Part shown: piece by piece, positions 9,722-18,459 of the stretch | How positions within the stretch are numbered: the first letter of the stretch is position 1 | Layout of the letters: every line of letters starts with the position of its first letter | Source: Bacillota bacterium | Lineage (GTDB): Bacteria; Bacillota; Sulfobacillia; Sulfobacillales; Sulfobacillaceae | Length of the DNA stretch: 59,093 bases | Direction: 5' to 3' | Assembly: GCA_021795465.1 (NCBI GenBank) | Contig: JAJYPK010000004.1 | Coordinates: forward strand, 1 to 59,093 | Notes under the pieces: generated by a model | Seen by the model: the letters and a program-made list of their open reading frames with translations, nothing else | Databases searched by the model: none | Told to the model about the DNA's origin: nothing | Position numbers and translations under genes: made by a program

Positions 9722-10480
9722 ATGGAACTTCAAGAACTTTGGCGTGTGATCCGAAAGCGCCTCAAAATGATCATCATCATTACCGTGGTCGCGGTGGCAA
9801 CGAGTGGGATTCTTAGCAAATTCGTTTTACCTAAGCAGTATGCCGGGACCACTACCTTGATTGTTATCCCTCACAATTCGACCCAAAGTCTTTTAACGTC
9901 CATGGTGACGGGTCAGCAACTGGTTGATACGTACGCCCAATTGGTGACCTCGCGACCCGTGGTGGGAGGGGTCATTCAAAGCCTGGGACTCAACGTCTCG
10001 GTGACGCACTTGACGAAGATGATTACCGCGACACCCTTAACTAATACCGATCTACTGACCGTCACGGTCAAAGCCCCTTCGTCTTCGTTCGCGGCTCAGG
10101 TAGCCAATGAAGTGGCCTTGAAGACCGTATCCGAAGTGACCCTGGTGCAGGGTCAAAAGAATCTCAAGGTGGTTAATTCCGCCATAAATAATCCGATTCC
10201 CGTAGGCCCGAAGACCAAGGTCAACGTGGCGATCGCCCTGGTGTTAGGCCTTATGGTCAGCGCAGGACTAGCATTTTTGCTGGAATATCTCGACGATTCG
10301 GTACGATCGGAAGACGATGTAAAACGTCTCTTTGATTTAGCGCTCTTGACGGTGATTCCCACGATCCACGACGAATCGGCGACCCAGACATCCAAAGATC
10401 GGCCTAAGCGGACTCTACGGTCCAAAGCCAGAGGTCAACGGGCTGTTCGAACGACGAGCCGGTTCGAAGGGAGGATGTAG
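9722..10480 (+). CDS. Polysaccharide chain-length / kinase modulator (Wzz, YveK-CapA type)
   Basis: A 252-residue membrane protein with a Wzz domain. It has an N-terminal MELQELWRVIRKR segment and a first membrane helix near residues 17-36. An extracytoplasmic region with LIVIPHNS and MVTGQQLVDTYAQLV follows, then a second membrane helix near 165-185 and a cytoplasmic tail rich in basic residues. In Firmicutes such proteins activate the adjacent BY-kinase. AAGGAGG is at 9701-9707, a rather long 14 bases from this ATG; an in-frame ATG at 9692 is an alternative. It lies 5 bases before the kinase gene. Confidence 0.85.
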   Translation: MELQELWRVIRKRLKMIIIITVVAVATSGILSKFVLPKQYAGTTTLIVIPHNSTQSLLTSMVTGQQLVDTYAQLVTSRPVVGGVIQSLGLNVSVTHLTKMITATPLTNTDLLTVTVKAPSSSFAAQVANEVALKTVSEVTLVQGQKNLKVVNSAINNPIPVGPKTKVNVAIALVLGLMVSAGLAFLLEYLDDSVRSEDDVKRLFDLALLTVIPTIHDESATQTSKDRPKRTLRSKARGQRAVRTTSRFEGRM

Positions 10481-10485
10481 GGGTT

Positions 10486-11187
10486 ATGCCATTGGACTTA
10501 TCTCATCTAATCGACCCGAAATTAGTGGTCCTTACGGCGCCGCGGTCTGCTGCGGCGGAACAATATCGGGCCTTACGCACCAACCTAGAATTCCTTGGGG
10601 TGGATGGCCCCTTGGTGAAGGTCATGATTACTAGTGGGACACCAGGGGCCGGGAAAAGCTTAACGTCGTGTAATTTGGCGATTGCACTCGCGCAAGCCGG
10701 CAAGAACACCATCTTGGTGGATGCGGATTTACGACGACCCATGGTTCATCATCTCTTTGGCACTGGGAATCTATCCGGACTGACCACGGCGCTTACACGT
10801 CCCGAAGAGTGGCATAAGTATGTGACGCATGGACCCATCGGTGGGCTATCTTTGCTGACGAGTGGCCCGATTCCGCCCAACCCGTCAGAAATGATGTCGT
10901 CACCGATCATGACCGAGCTCTTTTCCCAACTGGGGCAGGCCTATGATATGGTGATCGTCGATACGCCACCGGTTGTCTCATTTACGGATGCGGTGGCATT
11001 AAGTCAAAGCCTGGACGGGGTCATTTTGGTGGTTCGAGCCGGACACACGTCACGCAAGGTGGACCTTAAAGGGAAAGAACGCTTGACGCAGGTAAATGCC
11101 CGCATTCTTGGCATTGTGCTCAACGATATTGAGATGAACGACGAAGCCTATAGCTACTATTACGGATACGGGGACCGAAAACCGTGA
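10486..11187 (+). CDS. CpsD/CapB-family tyrosine-protein kinase
   Basis: Bacterial tyrosine kinase that autophosphorylates and controls exopolysaccharide assembly together with the Wzz-type modulator just upstream. The 233-residue protein has Walker A SGTPGAGKS (50-58), Walker A' ILVDADLRRP (76-85) and Walker B MVIVDTPPV. A C-terminal tyrosine cluster, AYSYYYGYG, is the usual autophosphorylation site. It ends with GTGA, so its stop overlaps the start of the phosphatase gene. Confidence 0.9.
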   Translation: MPLDLSHLIDPKLVVLTAPRSAAAEQYRALRTNLEFLGVDGPLVKVMITSGTPGAGKSLTSCNLAIALAQAGKNTILVDADLRRPMVHHLFGTGNLSGLTTALTRPEEWHKYVTHGPIGGLSLLTSGPIPPNPSEMMSSPIMTELFSQLGQAYDMVIVDTPPVVSFTDAVALSQSLDGVILVVRAGHTSRKVDLKGKERLTQVNARILGIVLNDIEMNDEAYSYYYGYGDRKP

Positions 11188-11951
11188 TTGATTTGCATGC
11201 GCATGTATTGACAGGGATTGATGATGGACCGAAAACGGCTATAGACACGCTCGCGGTATTAAAGCAGGCGGTATCGGATGGTACGCGCCAAATCGTCTCG
11301 GTGGCTCACGCCAATGATGGTCATTTTGACGTGACCCGGGAGGTCTATGACAAGGCCTTTGCCGCTGCTGTCAAAGAAATTCGGATGGCGAGGCTCGACG
11401 TCGAACTGATTCCGGCGATGGAAGTGCGGCTGGGTCCAAAAATGGATGAAGGTTATCGAAACGGCGATTTTCTAGCAATTGGCAACACCCACTATTTTTG
11501 TGTGGAGTTACCTCCTAACGACTTTCCTGCGTATACCTTAGATGCGTTGTACAAATTGTCGCTTGAGGGATTAAGACTGTTAATTATCCATCCCGAGCGC
11601 AATCGCGGTATCCGTAAACGTCCTGAATTAGCGGAGCGGTTGATCCGTATGGGAGCGATGGGGGTTGCGTCGGGTGGCTCCATTTTGGGGCAATTTGGAC
11701 CGGAAGTGGAAGCATCGGCATGGCAATTGATTGAAATCGGGTTTATACAAGCCGTGGCAACAGATGGACACTCCCTGGCGAAGCGGCCGTTGCGATTGTC
11801 GGTGTACGAACCCGTACTCAGTCGACGCTATGGGGAATCGGTGGCTATCTCCATGCTGACGACCACGCCCTCTTTGGTTTTGGATGGAGCACCTGTTGAA
11901 CTTGTACCCCATCCTCGGATCGGATGGCGGCGTTGGTTCGGAACCCGCTGA
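11184..11951 (+). CDS. PHP-domain tyrosine-protein phosphatase (YwqE/CpsB type)
   Basis: Metal-dependent phosphatase that reverses BY-kinase phosphorylation. The 255-residue protein begins MIDLHAHVLTGIDDGP, the first PHP metal motif. The other metal ligands appear in SVAHAND, PAMEVRLG, LLIIHPERN and ATDGHS. The GTG start overlaps the kinase stop by four bases, so the pair is translationally coupled. Kinase and phosphatase encoded next to each other is the normal arrangement in capsule loci. Confidence 0.9.
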   Translation: MIDLHAHVLTGIDDGPKTAIDTLAVLKQAVSDGTRQIVSVAHANDGHFDVTREVYDKAFAAAVKEIRMARLDVELIPAMEVRLGPKMDEGYRNGDFLAIGNTHYFCVELPPNDFPAYTLDALYKLSLEGLRLLIIHPERNRGIRKRPELAERLIRMGAMGVASGGSILGQFGPEVEASAWQLIEIGFIQAVATDGHSLAKRPLRLSVYEPVLSRRYGESVAISMLTTTPSLVLDGAPVELVPHPRIGWRRWFGTR

Positions 11952-11955
11952 TGTG

Positions 11956-11972
11956 TAGTCGTAAGACGACTA
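11956..11972. repeat. Small hairpin TAGTCGT-AAG-ACGACTA
   Basis: Perfect 7-bp stem (11956-11962 / 11966-11972) with a 3-base loop, four bases after the phosphatase stop. A related hairpin, TAGTCA-TTTG-TGACTA, occurs at 14978-14993. There is no T-run, so it is probably not a terminator by itself. Confidence 0.4.
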
Positions 11973-12084
11973 AAATGATGGGGTTAGACGCAGGATTCTA
12001 GAACCTTTTGTCGAAATATACCAGTGAACCAGTTCAGCCGAGCTGGAGCGTTGTTAAAATGAACTGCGGAATAATTTTAATTTG

Positions 12085-12117
12085 GTCCCGGCACCTATGG
12101 TGCCGGGACTGTTTTTA
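12085..12117 (+). terminator. Rho-independent terminator
   Basis: Perfect 11-bp stem GTCCCGGCACC (12085-12095) / GGTGCCGGGAC (12099-12109) with a 3-base loop, then TGTTTTTA. It separates the kinase/phosphatase operon from the flippase gene. Confidence 0.88.
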
Positions 12118-12160
12118 TGGGGACCGGGCAATGCTATGAGAATTGGATTCCGGAGGCCCT

Positions 12161-13351
12161 ATGCTAGCACTACGAGGATTTTTAAAGGACAACATGATAT
12201 TTGGTGTCGCCACCCTATTGGGCGGATTTTTTAACTACTTGTACCATGTGGTGCTAGCCCATGTTCTTGGCCCCGCACACTACGGCGATCTGACGACATT
12301 TCTTAATGTAACGGCTTTGATGGTCATTCCCGCATCGGTGGTTACGCTCGTCTATACACGGGTCGGAAAACGCCCAAAACCACGGCAAGCCAGACGTGAA
12401 TCCATTTATCTGTGGGCCACGGCCACTCTATTATGGGGGTTGGTCTGGATTTTCAATGGATTCTTAGGTCGGCTGCTTCATGTGTCGGGGCTACTTCTGG
12501 TGATTTTTACGGCGGAAGTTGTGCCTAGTCTAGCGTTGGCAGCCAATGTGGGAATATTGCAACGAGCACGTTGGTATATGTATGTGGGATTGCTTGGTGT
12601 GATTACTACGGGATTTCGCGTGATGGCTGCCGCTGGTGCGGCGTGGAGTGGGTACCGACTTGCGGCAGTGGGCGTCTTGGAGGGACTTGCTGCGTGGGTC
12701 ACGTGGGGAGGGAGCCGATATGTGGCAGCAAGGGTGCATGAGGCTGGAGAAGCCATTGATGCCAAAGTTGTCATGGGAACCGCGGTGGTGGGGGTTCTTA
12801 ACGTATTGCTCGGCCTCGCCGACGGCTTGTTGGCCAAGCACGCCTTGACAGCGGTCTCGGCCGGGCGTTATGGAGGATTGGCCACGATCGGACACAGCCT
12901 ACAATATATCTCGCAGAGCCTCGGGACGGTGATGTTAACGGCCATCATATCGGATTGCAGTCGCCGTCGACGCTACCTCTGGATGACAATCCTTGCTTAC
13001 AGTACGCTAGCAGGGGTAGGTGAAGGGATCTTTGTGGCACGGGGAGTCTGGTTGGTTACTATAATTTTGGGAAGAAATTTTTTGCCAATCGCAAGTGCCT
13101 TGCCGTACTATGGATGGGGAATGATGGCTTTGGGGCTCAACAATATCGTGATGTTATATTCGGTAGCCTTGAAGCGATGGGAAGTCATTGCAGCATCAGG
13201 TGCAGGCCTTAGCTATTGGGTCTGGAGGCTGACCGGGCTTCACCGGTTTAGCGGATTTGTCTTCGTTACGGCTCGAACTCAAGTTGCGGTGACCATGTTA
13301 GCCGTGGCGGTGACGGTGCTGGGGGCCCTAGTGCGTAAGCATGCCGATTAA
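12161..13351 (+). CDS. Polysaccharide flippase-like membrane protein (MOP superfamily)
   Basis: A 396-residue integral membrane protein with about 11-12 predicted helices. The N-terminal ATLLGGFFNYLYHVVLAHVL and GPAHYGDLTTFLNV are typical of Wzx-like oligosaccharide translocases. It likely moves lipid-linked polysaccharide units across the membrane. The ATG at 12161 follows CCGGAGG with good spacing; a TTG six codons upstream is less likely. The 3' end runs into the acyl-CoA ligase gene. Confidence 0.75.
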   Translation: MLALRGFLKDNMIFGVATLLGGFFNYLYHVVLAHVLGPAHYGDLTTFLNVTALMVIPASVVTLVYTRVGKRPKPRQARRESIYLWATATLLWGLVWIFNGFLGRLLHVSGLLLVIFTAEVVPSLALAANVGILQRARWYMYVGLLGVITTGFRVMAAAGAAWSGYRLAAVGVLEGLAAWVTWGGSRYVAARVHEAGEAIDAKVVMGTAVVGVLNVLLGLADGLLAKHALTAVSAGRYGGLATIGHSLQYISQSLGTVMLTAIISDCSRRRRYLWMTILAYSTLAGVGEGIFVARGVWLVTIILGRNFLPIASALPYYGWGMMALGLNNIVMLYSVALKRWEVIAASGAGLSYWVWRLTGLHRFSGFVFVTARTQVAVTMLAVAVTVLGALVRKHAD

Positions 13352-13394
13352 AAGGGCTCGGGGTCTATATAATTCGACAAAGAGGGCGGTAGCT

Positions 13395-14915
13395 ATGTTA
13401 ACGGTGGGATCTGCCTTATCCGGTTCTGCTCGGCGACTGGGGCCGAAAAAGGCGTTAATTTTCGGAGAGCAGGCCTTGACCTACCAAGACCTGAATACCC
13501 ATGCCAATCAAATTGCATGGGTACTCCATCGGCAGGGAATCCAACCTGGACAGCGTGTGGCACTGTTACTCCCTAACGGGCTGGAGATGGCAGAAATATA
13601 TTTTGGCATCGCCAAGGCTGGAGTGGTGGGCGTGCCGTTGAACTTGCGCTGGGCTCCACCCGAGATCGCTTATGCCATTCGCGACGCGGAGGTATCCTTA
13701 ATTGTCTCAGACCCGGAGTTGCAACCCATATTAAGCCAATTAGACTTGGATCAAACGGAGGTATTGTATACCGGAGTCCAAGGAACTTGGACGGATCGCG
13801 TGGCCCAGGCACCACCCAGTGAACCAGATTTTTACGTAGTCCAAGAAGAAGATCCATGGGTTCTGGTCTATACGTCGGGAACGACGGGAAAACCCAAGGG
13901 CGCCATACGCTCGCATCGTGCTAATATCATGATTGCATTAGCATTAGCTTCCGAACTGGGCATTTCATCGGAGCAAACGGGTTTTGCAATTCTTCCAATG
14001 TTTCATGTCAATTCGATGTGGTTTGTCACCTTGTCGATGGCGATAGGTGCAACCTGTGTGATCTACCCGTACAGGACTTTTCATCCGCACCACGTCATTG
14101 AACAGGTGAATTTGCACTCCGTGAACTACGGAATGTTTGTGCCAAGCCTCCTCACTTTTCTGGCAGACGCCGTGGAATCGGGAAAAGTCCGGGCCGAGGG
14201 GCTCAAAGTAATCATGACGGCATCAGCGCCCCTTGACAGTACCTTACGCGGCCGGATCATCCGCGGATTTCCCGACGCCCGCCTCTATGATATCTATGGG
14301 TCAACAGAGTATGGGGCTGCTACCATGATTCGGCACTCCTTACATGGGCCACTGGGATCGGTAGGCTATCCGACCATCGGTCAGGACATTAAAATCCTAG
14401 ATGATGAACGAAAATTGGTAGACTCCGGTCGGGTTGGGGAAGTGTACGTACGGGGACCCTCATTGATGACCGAGTACTGGAAAAACCCTGAAGCCAATCA
14501 TCGAAACTTTACGCCCGACGGATTTCTTACCGTGGGTGATATGGGTTATCTGGACGAGGACGGTCTTTTGTTTCTTGTCGATCGCAAGCAGGATATGATC
14601 ATTGTGGCGGGTGAAAATGTGTATCCTACTGAGGTCGAAGACGTGTTGCTAAGACATCCAGATGTTGGATTGGCGGCCGTGTTTGGGGTCCCAGATGCAC
14701 GGCGCGGAGAGCGCGTTCTGGCATTGGTCACACAACGAGAAGGACGCACCTTAGATGTAGAGGCTCTCCTTGATCTGTGCCATGATAACTTGGCGGATTA
14801 TAAACGCCCATACCGCATCAAGGTTGTTCCTGAATTATCCCTTGGCCCGTCGGGAAAAGTGGTACGGCGGTTAGCGAAGGAGAGATGGGGATCCGTAGAC
14901 TCGTTCGGAACATAG
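13395..14915 (+). CDS. AMP-dependent acyl-CoA ligase
   Basis: A 506-residue ANL-superfamily enzyme that activates a carboxylic acid through an acyl-adenylate. It has the P-loop YTSGTTGKPKGA, the YGSTEYGAA motif, VGDMGYLDEDG, DRKQDMIIVAGENVYP and the C-terminal catalytic Lys in LGPSGKVVRR. The substrate (fatty, aromatic or other acid) is not readable. The start at 13395 has AGAGGG eight bases upstream. An ATG at 13341 overlapping the flippase stop is in frame but has no ribosome site. Confidence 0.85.
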   Translation: MLTVGSALSGSARRLGPKKALIFGEQALTYQDLNTHANQIAWVLHRQGIQPGQRVALLLPNGLEMAEIYFGIAKAGVVGVPLNLRWAPPEIAYAIRDAEVSLIVSDPELQPILSQLDLDQTEVLYTGVQGTWTDRVAQAPPSEPDFYVVQEEDPWVLVYTSGTTGKPKGAIRSHRANIMIALALASELGISSEQTGFAILPMFHVNSMWFVTLSMAIGATCVIYPYRTFHPHHVIEQVNLHSVNYGMFVPSLLTFLADAVESGKVRAEGLKVIMTASAPLDSTLRGRIIRGFPDARLYDIYGSTEYGAATMIRHSLHGPLGSVGYPTIGQDIKILDDERKLVDSGRVGEVYVRGPSLMTEYWKNPEANHRNFTPDGFLTVGDMGYLDEDGLLFLVDRKQDMIIVAGENVYPTEVEDVLLRHPDVGLAAVFGVPDARRGERVLALVTQREGRTLDVEALLDLCHDNLADYKRPYRIKVVPELSLGPSGKVVRRLAKERWGSVDSFGT

Positions 14916-14943
14916 ACATGGGTTCACTTAGGGATGTCCAGGG

Positions 14944-14967
14944 AGTCCATCACCGTTCTGATGGACT
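14944..14967 (+). terminator. Possible terminator hairpin after acyl-CoA ligase
   Basis: Perfect 9-bp stem AGTCCATCA (14944-14952) / TGATGGACT (14959-14967) with a 6-base loop, 29 bases after the stop. The tail is TATCC, so the T-run is poor. Confidence 0.45.
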
Positions 14968-14977
14968 TATCCTGATG

Positions 14978-14993
14978 TAGTCATTTGTGACTA
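14978..14993. repeat. Small hairpin TAGTCA-TTTG-TGACTA
   Basis: A 6-bp stem between the acyl-CoA ligase and the IS607-type recombinase. Its surroundings (CTGATGTAGTC before, GACTAA after) resemble the hairpin at 11956-11972. It may be a small dispersed repeat or part of a mobile-element end. Confidence 0.35.
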
Positions 14994-15108
14994 ACTCTGT
15001 CGCCGCCTTCAAAAACCCGAAAACGTGTTCCTTACAGTTTAAGTTTATTACGACCAATCTATGATGATCGCAGATAATCTGTTAAAATAACACATGGGTG
15101 TTTATATC

Positions 15109-15738
15109 ATGGATGAGCAATTTGTCAGCATCGGCAAGGCGGCCAAGATGCTCGGCATGAGCATCGACGGACTCCGGAAATGGGAACGCGAAGGGCGCCT
15201 GATTCCGGTGCGTACCGTGACGAATCATCGGCGCTATCCGGTCGCGAACTTACGCGCTCTGATGCACGAGGATGCACCAGATGTGGCTCGGGACACGCGT
15301 TGTCTCCTCTATGCCCGCGTGTCGACGGAAAAACAGCAAGAAGCCGGGAACTTGGATCGTCAACTCGGACGCTTAACCGCTTTCGTGGCGGACCGACAAT
15401 GGACGGTGGTGGCCGCTTTGACCGATGTGGCCAGTGGTTTGAATGAAAAACGACGGGGTCTGCATCGGTTGCTGGATCTGGCTCAGCAACACCAAGCGGG
15501 CATCGTGGTGGTGGAGGATAAAGATCGATTGACGCGCTTCGGGTTTTCGTATCTAGAACGTTATTTGCACGCCTTTGGCATGCGTGTTGTGGTCATGGAG
15601 CACACGGTGAAAGACGATCCACGCACAAAACGCGAGGAATTTCAGCAGGAACTCGTGGAGGACTTGAGTGCCATTACCACGGCGTTCTCGGCTCGCATTG
15701 ATGGCAAACACGGAGCGGAAAAGATAGAAATGCAGTAG
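15109..15738 (+). mobile_element. tnpA: IS607-type serine recombinase (TnpA), orphan
   Basis: About 209 residues. An N-terminal MerR-like helix-turn-helix (IGKAAKMLGMSIDGLRKWER, then NHRRYPVANL) is fused to a small serine-recombinase domain with the nucleophile in LLYARVSTEKQ. EDKDRLTRFGF lies further on. This order is that of IS607 TnpA. The frame is intact. No TnpB-like nuclease frame follows, so it is an orphan or a decayed element. An in-frame ATG at 15094 could add five residues; GGGTG precedes the 15109 ATG, and TAAAAT at 15083-15088 may be its -10. Confidence 0.85.
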
Positions 15739-16039
15739 CCTCCTTGTTGAGCCCGTCAAGCGGGCCAATCCGGCGTATTTGGGTCCCTCAATGCCCTGAA
15801 ATTCAGAACGCGCAGCTGGCCACCCTCTGCAAGCATGTAGGCATCAACCGCAAGGCATTGCGGATTACGCGCCATCATCGCCACTGTTCTTGCTCGCACG
15901 GACCTGGCACCTCTTTGCGTAGTTGTCAGACCATCCTCCCCATCGCCTGATTGCGAACGTGGAGCTCATTTGGGGTCGGATGGTCTCATGGGATGGGGCA
16001 CGATCCCCCGATCTGTGTCGCGGGCGACAATAGCGCACA
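15739..16039. other. No clear gene downstream of the IS607-type recombinase
   Basis: Short frames only, all interrupted. No TnpB zinc-ribbon or RuvC-like motif was found. It looks like decayed accessory DNA between the recombinase and the hicBA remnant. Confidence 0.5.
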
Positions 16040-16271
16040 TTATTATCGGTACCAAACTAGAAACACCGTCCGGTGACACATCGAGGTAGCGAAGAACATG
16101 AATTAGCACGTCCGGTCGCACCGTGTGTGCCGGGTGCGTAGGAATGCTAAAAGGGACGCCGTTTCGATTGCGTCCTCGAACTTGCGGAGATCCGAGCCCA
16201 CCGCTTTCTTGAGTAAACTCCTGTATTAGACGACACAAATCGTGATACAAGATTTGTGGAAGCTTTGGCAT
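16040..16271 (-). pseudogene. hicA-like toxin remnant, frameshifted
   Basis: The frame begins MPKLPQILYHDLCRLIQ and ends VPFSIPTHPAHTVRPDVLI plus HVLRYLDVSPDG. These match the start and the VPxHP...LxxIL region of HicA RNA-cleaving toxins. The central part, where the active-site GSH should be, is only recognisable in another frame (GSDLRKFEDA, with Asp in place of His). The gene has therefore suffered at least two compensating frameshifts and is probably dead. Its start overlaps the restored hicB stop as TAATG. Confidence 0.55.
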
Positions 16272-16479
16272 TAGACAAGTGGCACTCGACGAATAGATTT
16301 TTGAACAGATCAACCGTTATCTCGTCTCCATGATGCGTGACGAGATCATGAAGATCCTCACGAAAATTCATGATCGCTTGCGCAGAGGTGTCTCCCGTGG
16401 TGAGGCATTGTGCTTCACCAGAATACGCGAGAAATTCTTGCGAATTGCGTAACCTCTCAACAATTACGGGAATCTCCAT
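16271..16479 (-). pseudogene. hicB-like antitoxin remnant, one-base frameshift
   Basis: MEIPVIVERLRNSQEF, then AYSGEAQCLTTGDTSAQAI, resembles the partial RNase-H fold of HicB antitoxins. AAGGAG lies nine bases before the ATG. The frame is lost at an A-run (TTCAAAAATCT). Adding one A restores the ending KKSIRRVPLV followed by TAA, giving about 69 residues and a TAATG junction with hicA. The lesion is either a real decay or a homopolymer sequencing error. Confidence 0.55.
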
Positions 16480-16547
16480 TGTTAGATTCTCCTTCTCCCT
16501 TGTAAAGCACAATCAAAATGTGAGAACCTTGCGCAGGAGTGAATCCA

Positions 16548-16570
16548 ACAGTCCGGCGATGCCGGACTGT
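16548..16570. repeat. Perfect hairpin ACAGTCCGGC-GAT-GCCGGACTGT
   Basis: A 10-bp stem with a 3-base loop located upstream of the hicB-like remnant. There is no T-run on either strand. It could be an operator for the old hicBA locus or a mobile-element hairpin. Confidence 0.4.
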
Positions 16571-16952
16571 GCGGATCGTACGGGAACTCTCCAACCATGG
16601 CTGCTGACTTATCACCGGGAGCGTCGGCAATACCGCGCGCAAAAGAACGCGGCACCCGAATAGTCAAGACACCTTCGATGTCCAGCCATTCCTGATGTCG
16701 AGGACTGTGCCGTGTATTACACCAAAACCGCAAGCGAGCAACACGGATCTGGATTCTCGGGAGACCGTTTTATGACCGTCTATCAGGCGGCCTTTCAGCA
16801 GCTGCTCCACACCATGCCCTTCGAAACAGGTCCACTCCACGTCGTCTATGACATCTGTCAGTATGTGTAGCGTTTACACCTGCGTGTGATCGACGAGATG
16901 CAGCAATGGGTGTCGAACGTCACGTAATTCCACCGGCAATAAGCGTACGGCA
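16571..16952. other. No recognisable gene; interrupted plus-strand frames
   Basis: From about 16711 a plus-strand frame reads VYYTKTASEQHGSGFSGD and continues to a TAG at 16868-16870. A second short frame, RLHLRVIDEMQQW, follows in register. This may be a broken gene of unknown family. Confidence 0.35.
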
Positions 16953-17105
16953 ATGCGCCTAGGCTTAACAATTTTGGAGCTCAATGTCTCACCGATTGAG
17001 ATCCCCTCGGATGACGAGACTATTGCTGTCGGATTGGCCGAGGGTACGTTGGATCCGGTGCAAGTGGCACGATGGCTCGAAGAACTGTACGCGTGCTCTC
17101 AGTAG
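16953..17105 (+). CDS. Small hypothetical protein or gene fragment
   Basis: A 50-codon frame: MRLGLTILELNVSPIEIPSD, then a glutamate- and leucine-rich end including AEGTLDPVQVARWLEEL. There is no good ribosome site before the ATG. The composition looks coding but no family is recognised. It may be the 3' fragment of the broken gene just upstream. Confidence 0.3.
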   Translation: MRLGLTILELNVSPIEIPSDDETIAVGLAEGTLDPVQVARWLEELYACSQ

Positions 17106-17255
17106 AATTCGAATCCTCCATTCGCTATGAAGGGGAAAAGACGATAAAAGAGTAGAGTCGCTCCCGCACTCAGAGAGCGGAAGACGGTCGTCAGCACGAG
17201 ACTCTTTTGCAGTCGTGGTTGTCCGCGCCTCACGGATCGGAACCCAAACGGCGGA

Positions 17256-18410
17256 CTAAAGCCGTAGGGCTTGCGAAAAGTCGGCTATAATATCGGTTGG
17301 GTCCTCCAGACCCAGCGATACCCGCACCACATCACCGGTAATCTCGCGAATCCTGCGTTCATCCGAGGTCAGGGCCGCATGACAGTGCAACTCCGGTAAG
17401 GATACAATGGTTTCTGTGCCACCTAGCCCGGCGCCAATACGAGCCCAACGAAGGCGTGATGCCATTTTGGTGACCAAATCCGGACTCTTCAACCGAAAGG
17501 TGACCATCTGTCCAAAACCACGCTCCGTCTCAATGGTGCGTAGAGCTACTTCATGGCCCGGATGGTCCTGCAAGCCCGGGTAGTACACGGTGGTGACGGC
17601 AGGATGATCTTGTAGTGTTTGAGCCAACTCGAGTGCGGTGGCGGACGCATGGCGCATTCTCACCGGGAGCGTACGAAGTCCCCGATGGACGGTATAAGCG
17701 TCGTCGGGGGATAGAATGGCACCCGCCGCGTTTTGTATAAAGTATAACCTTTCGGCAAGCCCGGATTCCCTTGCTACCGCGAGCCCAGCGGTGACATCGG
17801 AATGGCCGCCAATCATCTTAGTGCCCGAATGTAGCACCAAGTCGGCACCCAGGTTTAGCGGATTTTGCAGATAGGGGGTGATAAACGTGTTATCTACCCA
17901 GACATCAATGTCATACTTATGGGCCCATCTGACGATGCGGGGGATGTCAGCGACGTGGAGAAATGGGTTCGAGAAGTTTTCTACCAAGATCGCTTTAGTA
18001 TTAGGACGTCTGACCCTTTCTAAATGCTCTACGGAATCGGTATTCGCGTAGCTCGCGCTAATCCCAAAGCGACTAAACACTCCTCGCAAGAGACGCTGCG
18101 TGCCGCCCTGACAGTCTTCGGATACGATGACGTGATCTCCAGTTTCGAGAAGTAAGAAGCTGGCAGTGATAGCAGCCATGCCGGACGCAAACGCAAAACC
18201 CCGTACCCCTCCCTCAATGAGTGCGAGGGCACTCTCCAGCGCGTTTCGGGTCGGGTTACCGGATCGTGAATAGTCGAACGGCGGGGGATTCCAAGGATCC
18301 GCCTGATGATAGGTCGTCGCCCGGTATACCGGTGGAACGACGGCTTGGCTTTCGGGATCTAATTGGTGAGCATGAACAAAACGGGTATCCGGAGTAGACT
18401 TCGTCGGCAT
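17256..18410 (-). CDS. Cystathionine gamma-synthase/lyase family PLP enzyme (first copy)
   Basis: A 384-residue fold-type I PLP enzyme of trans-sulfuration (MetB/MetC family). Visible motifs are PPVYRATTYHQ, FDYSRSGNPTRNALE and FASGMAAI, and the PLP lysine lies in LVLHSGTKMIGGHSD. The exact reaction cannot be assigned from motifs alone. The start at 18410 follows GGGGAAGGA; the ATG seven codons upstream overlaps that ribosome site. It lies 49 bases after the second copy, so the two form an operon. Confidence 0.85.
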   Translation of the reverse strand: MPTKSTPDTRFVHAHQLDPESQAVVPPVYRATTYHQADPWNPPPFDYSRSGNPTRNALESALALIEGGVRGFAFASGMAAITASFLLLETGDHVIVSEDCQGGTQRLLRGVFSRFGISASYANTDSVEHLERVRRPNTKAILVENFSNPFLHVADIPRIVRWAHKYDIDVWVDNTFITPYLQNPLNLGADLVLHSGTKMIGGHSDVTAGLAVARESGLAERLYFIQNAAGAILSPDDAYTVHRGLRTLPVRMRHASATALELAQTLQDHPAVTTVYYPGLQDHPGHEVALRTIETERGFGQMVTFRLKSPDLVTKMASRLRWARIGAGLGGTETIVSLPELHCHAALTSDERRIREITGDVVRVSLGLEDPTDIIADFSQALRL

Positions 18411-18459
18411 GGTTGAATCCTTCCCCCTCATTCATAAATGGAAAATTGGTCTCGCCAGA

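Noticed and set aside
13341-13395. Earlier ATG start for the acyl-CoA ligase overlapping the flippase stop
   Set aside because: No ribosome site precedes 13341, whereas 13395 has AGAGGG at good spacing and gives the usual N-terminus.
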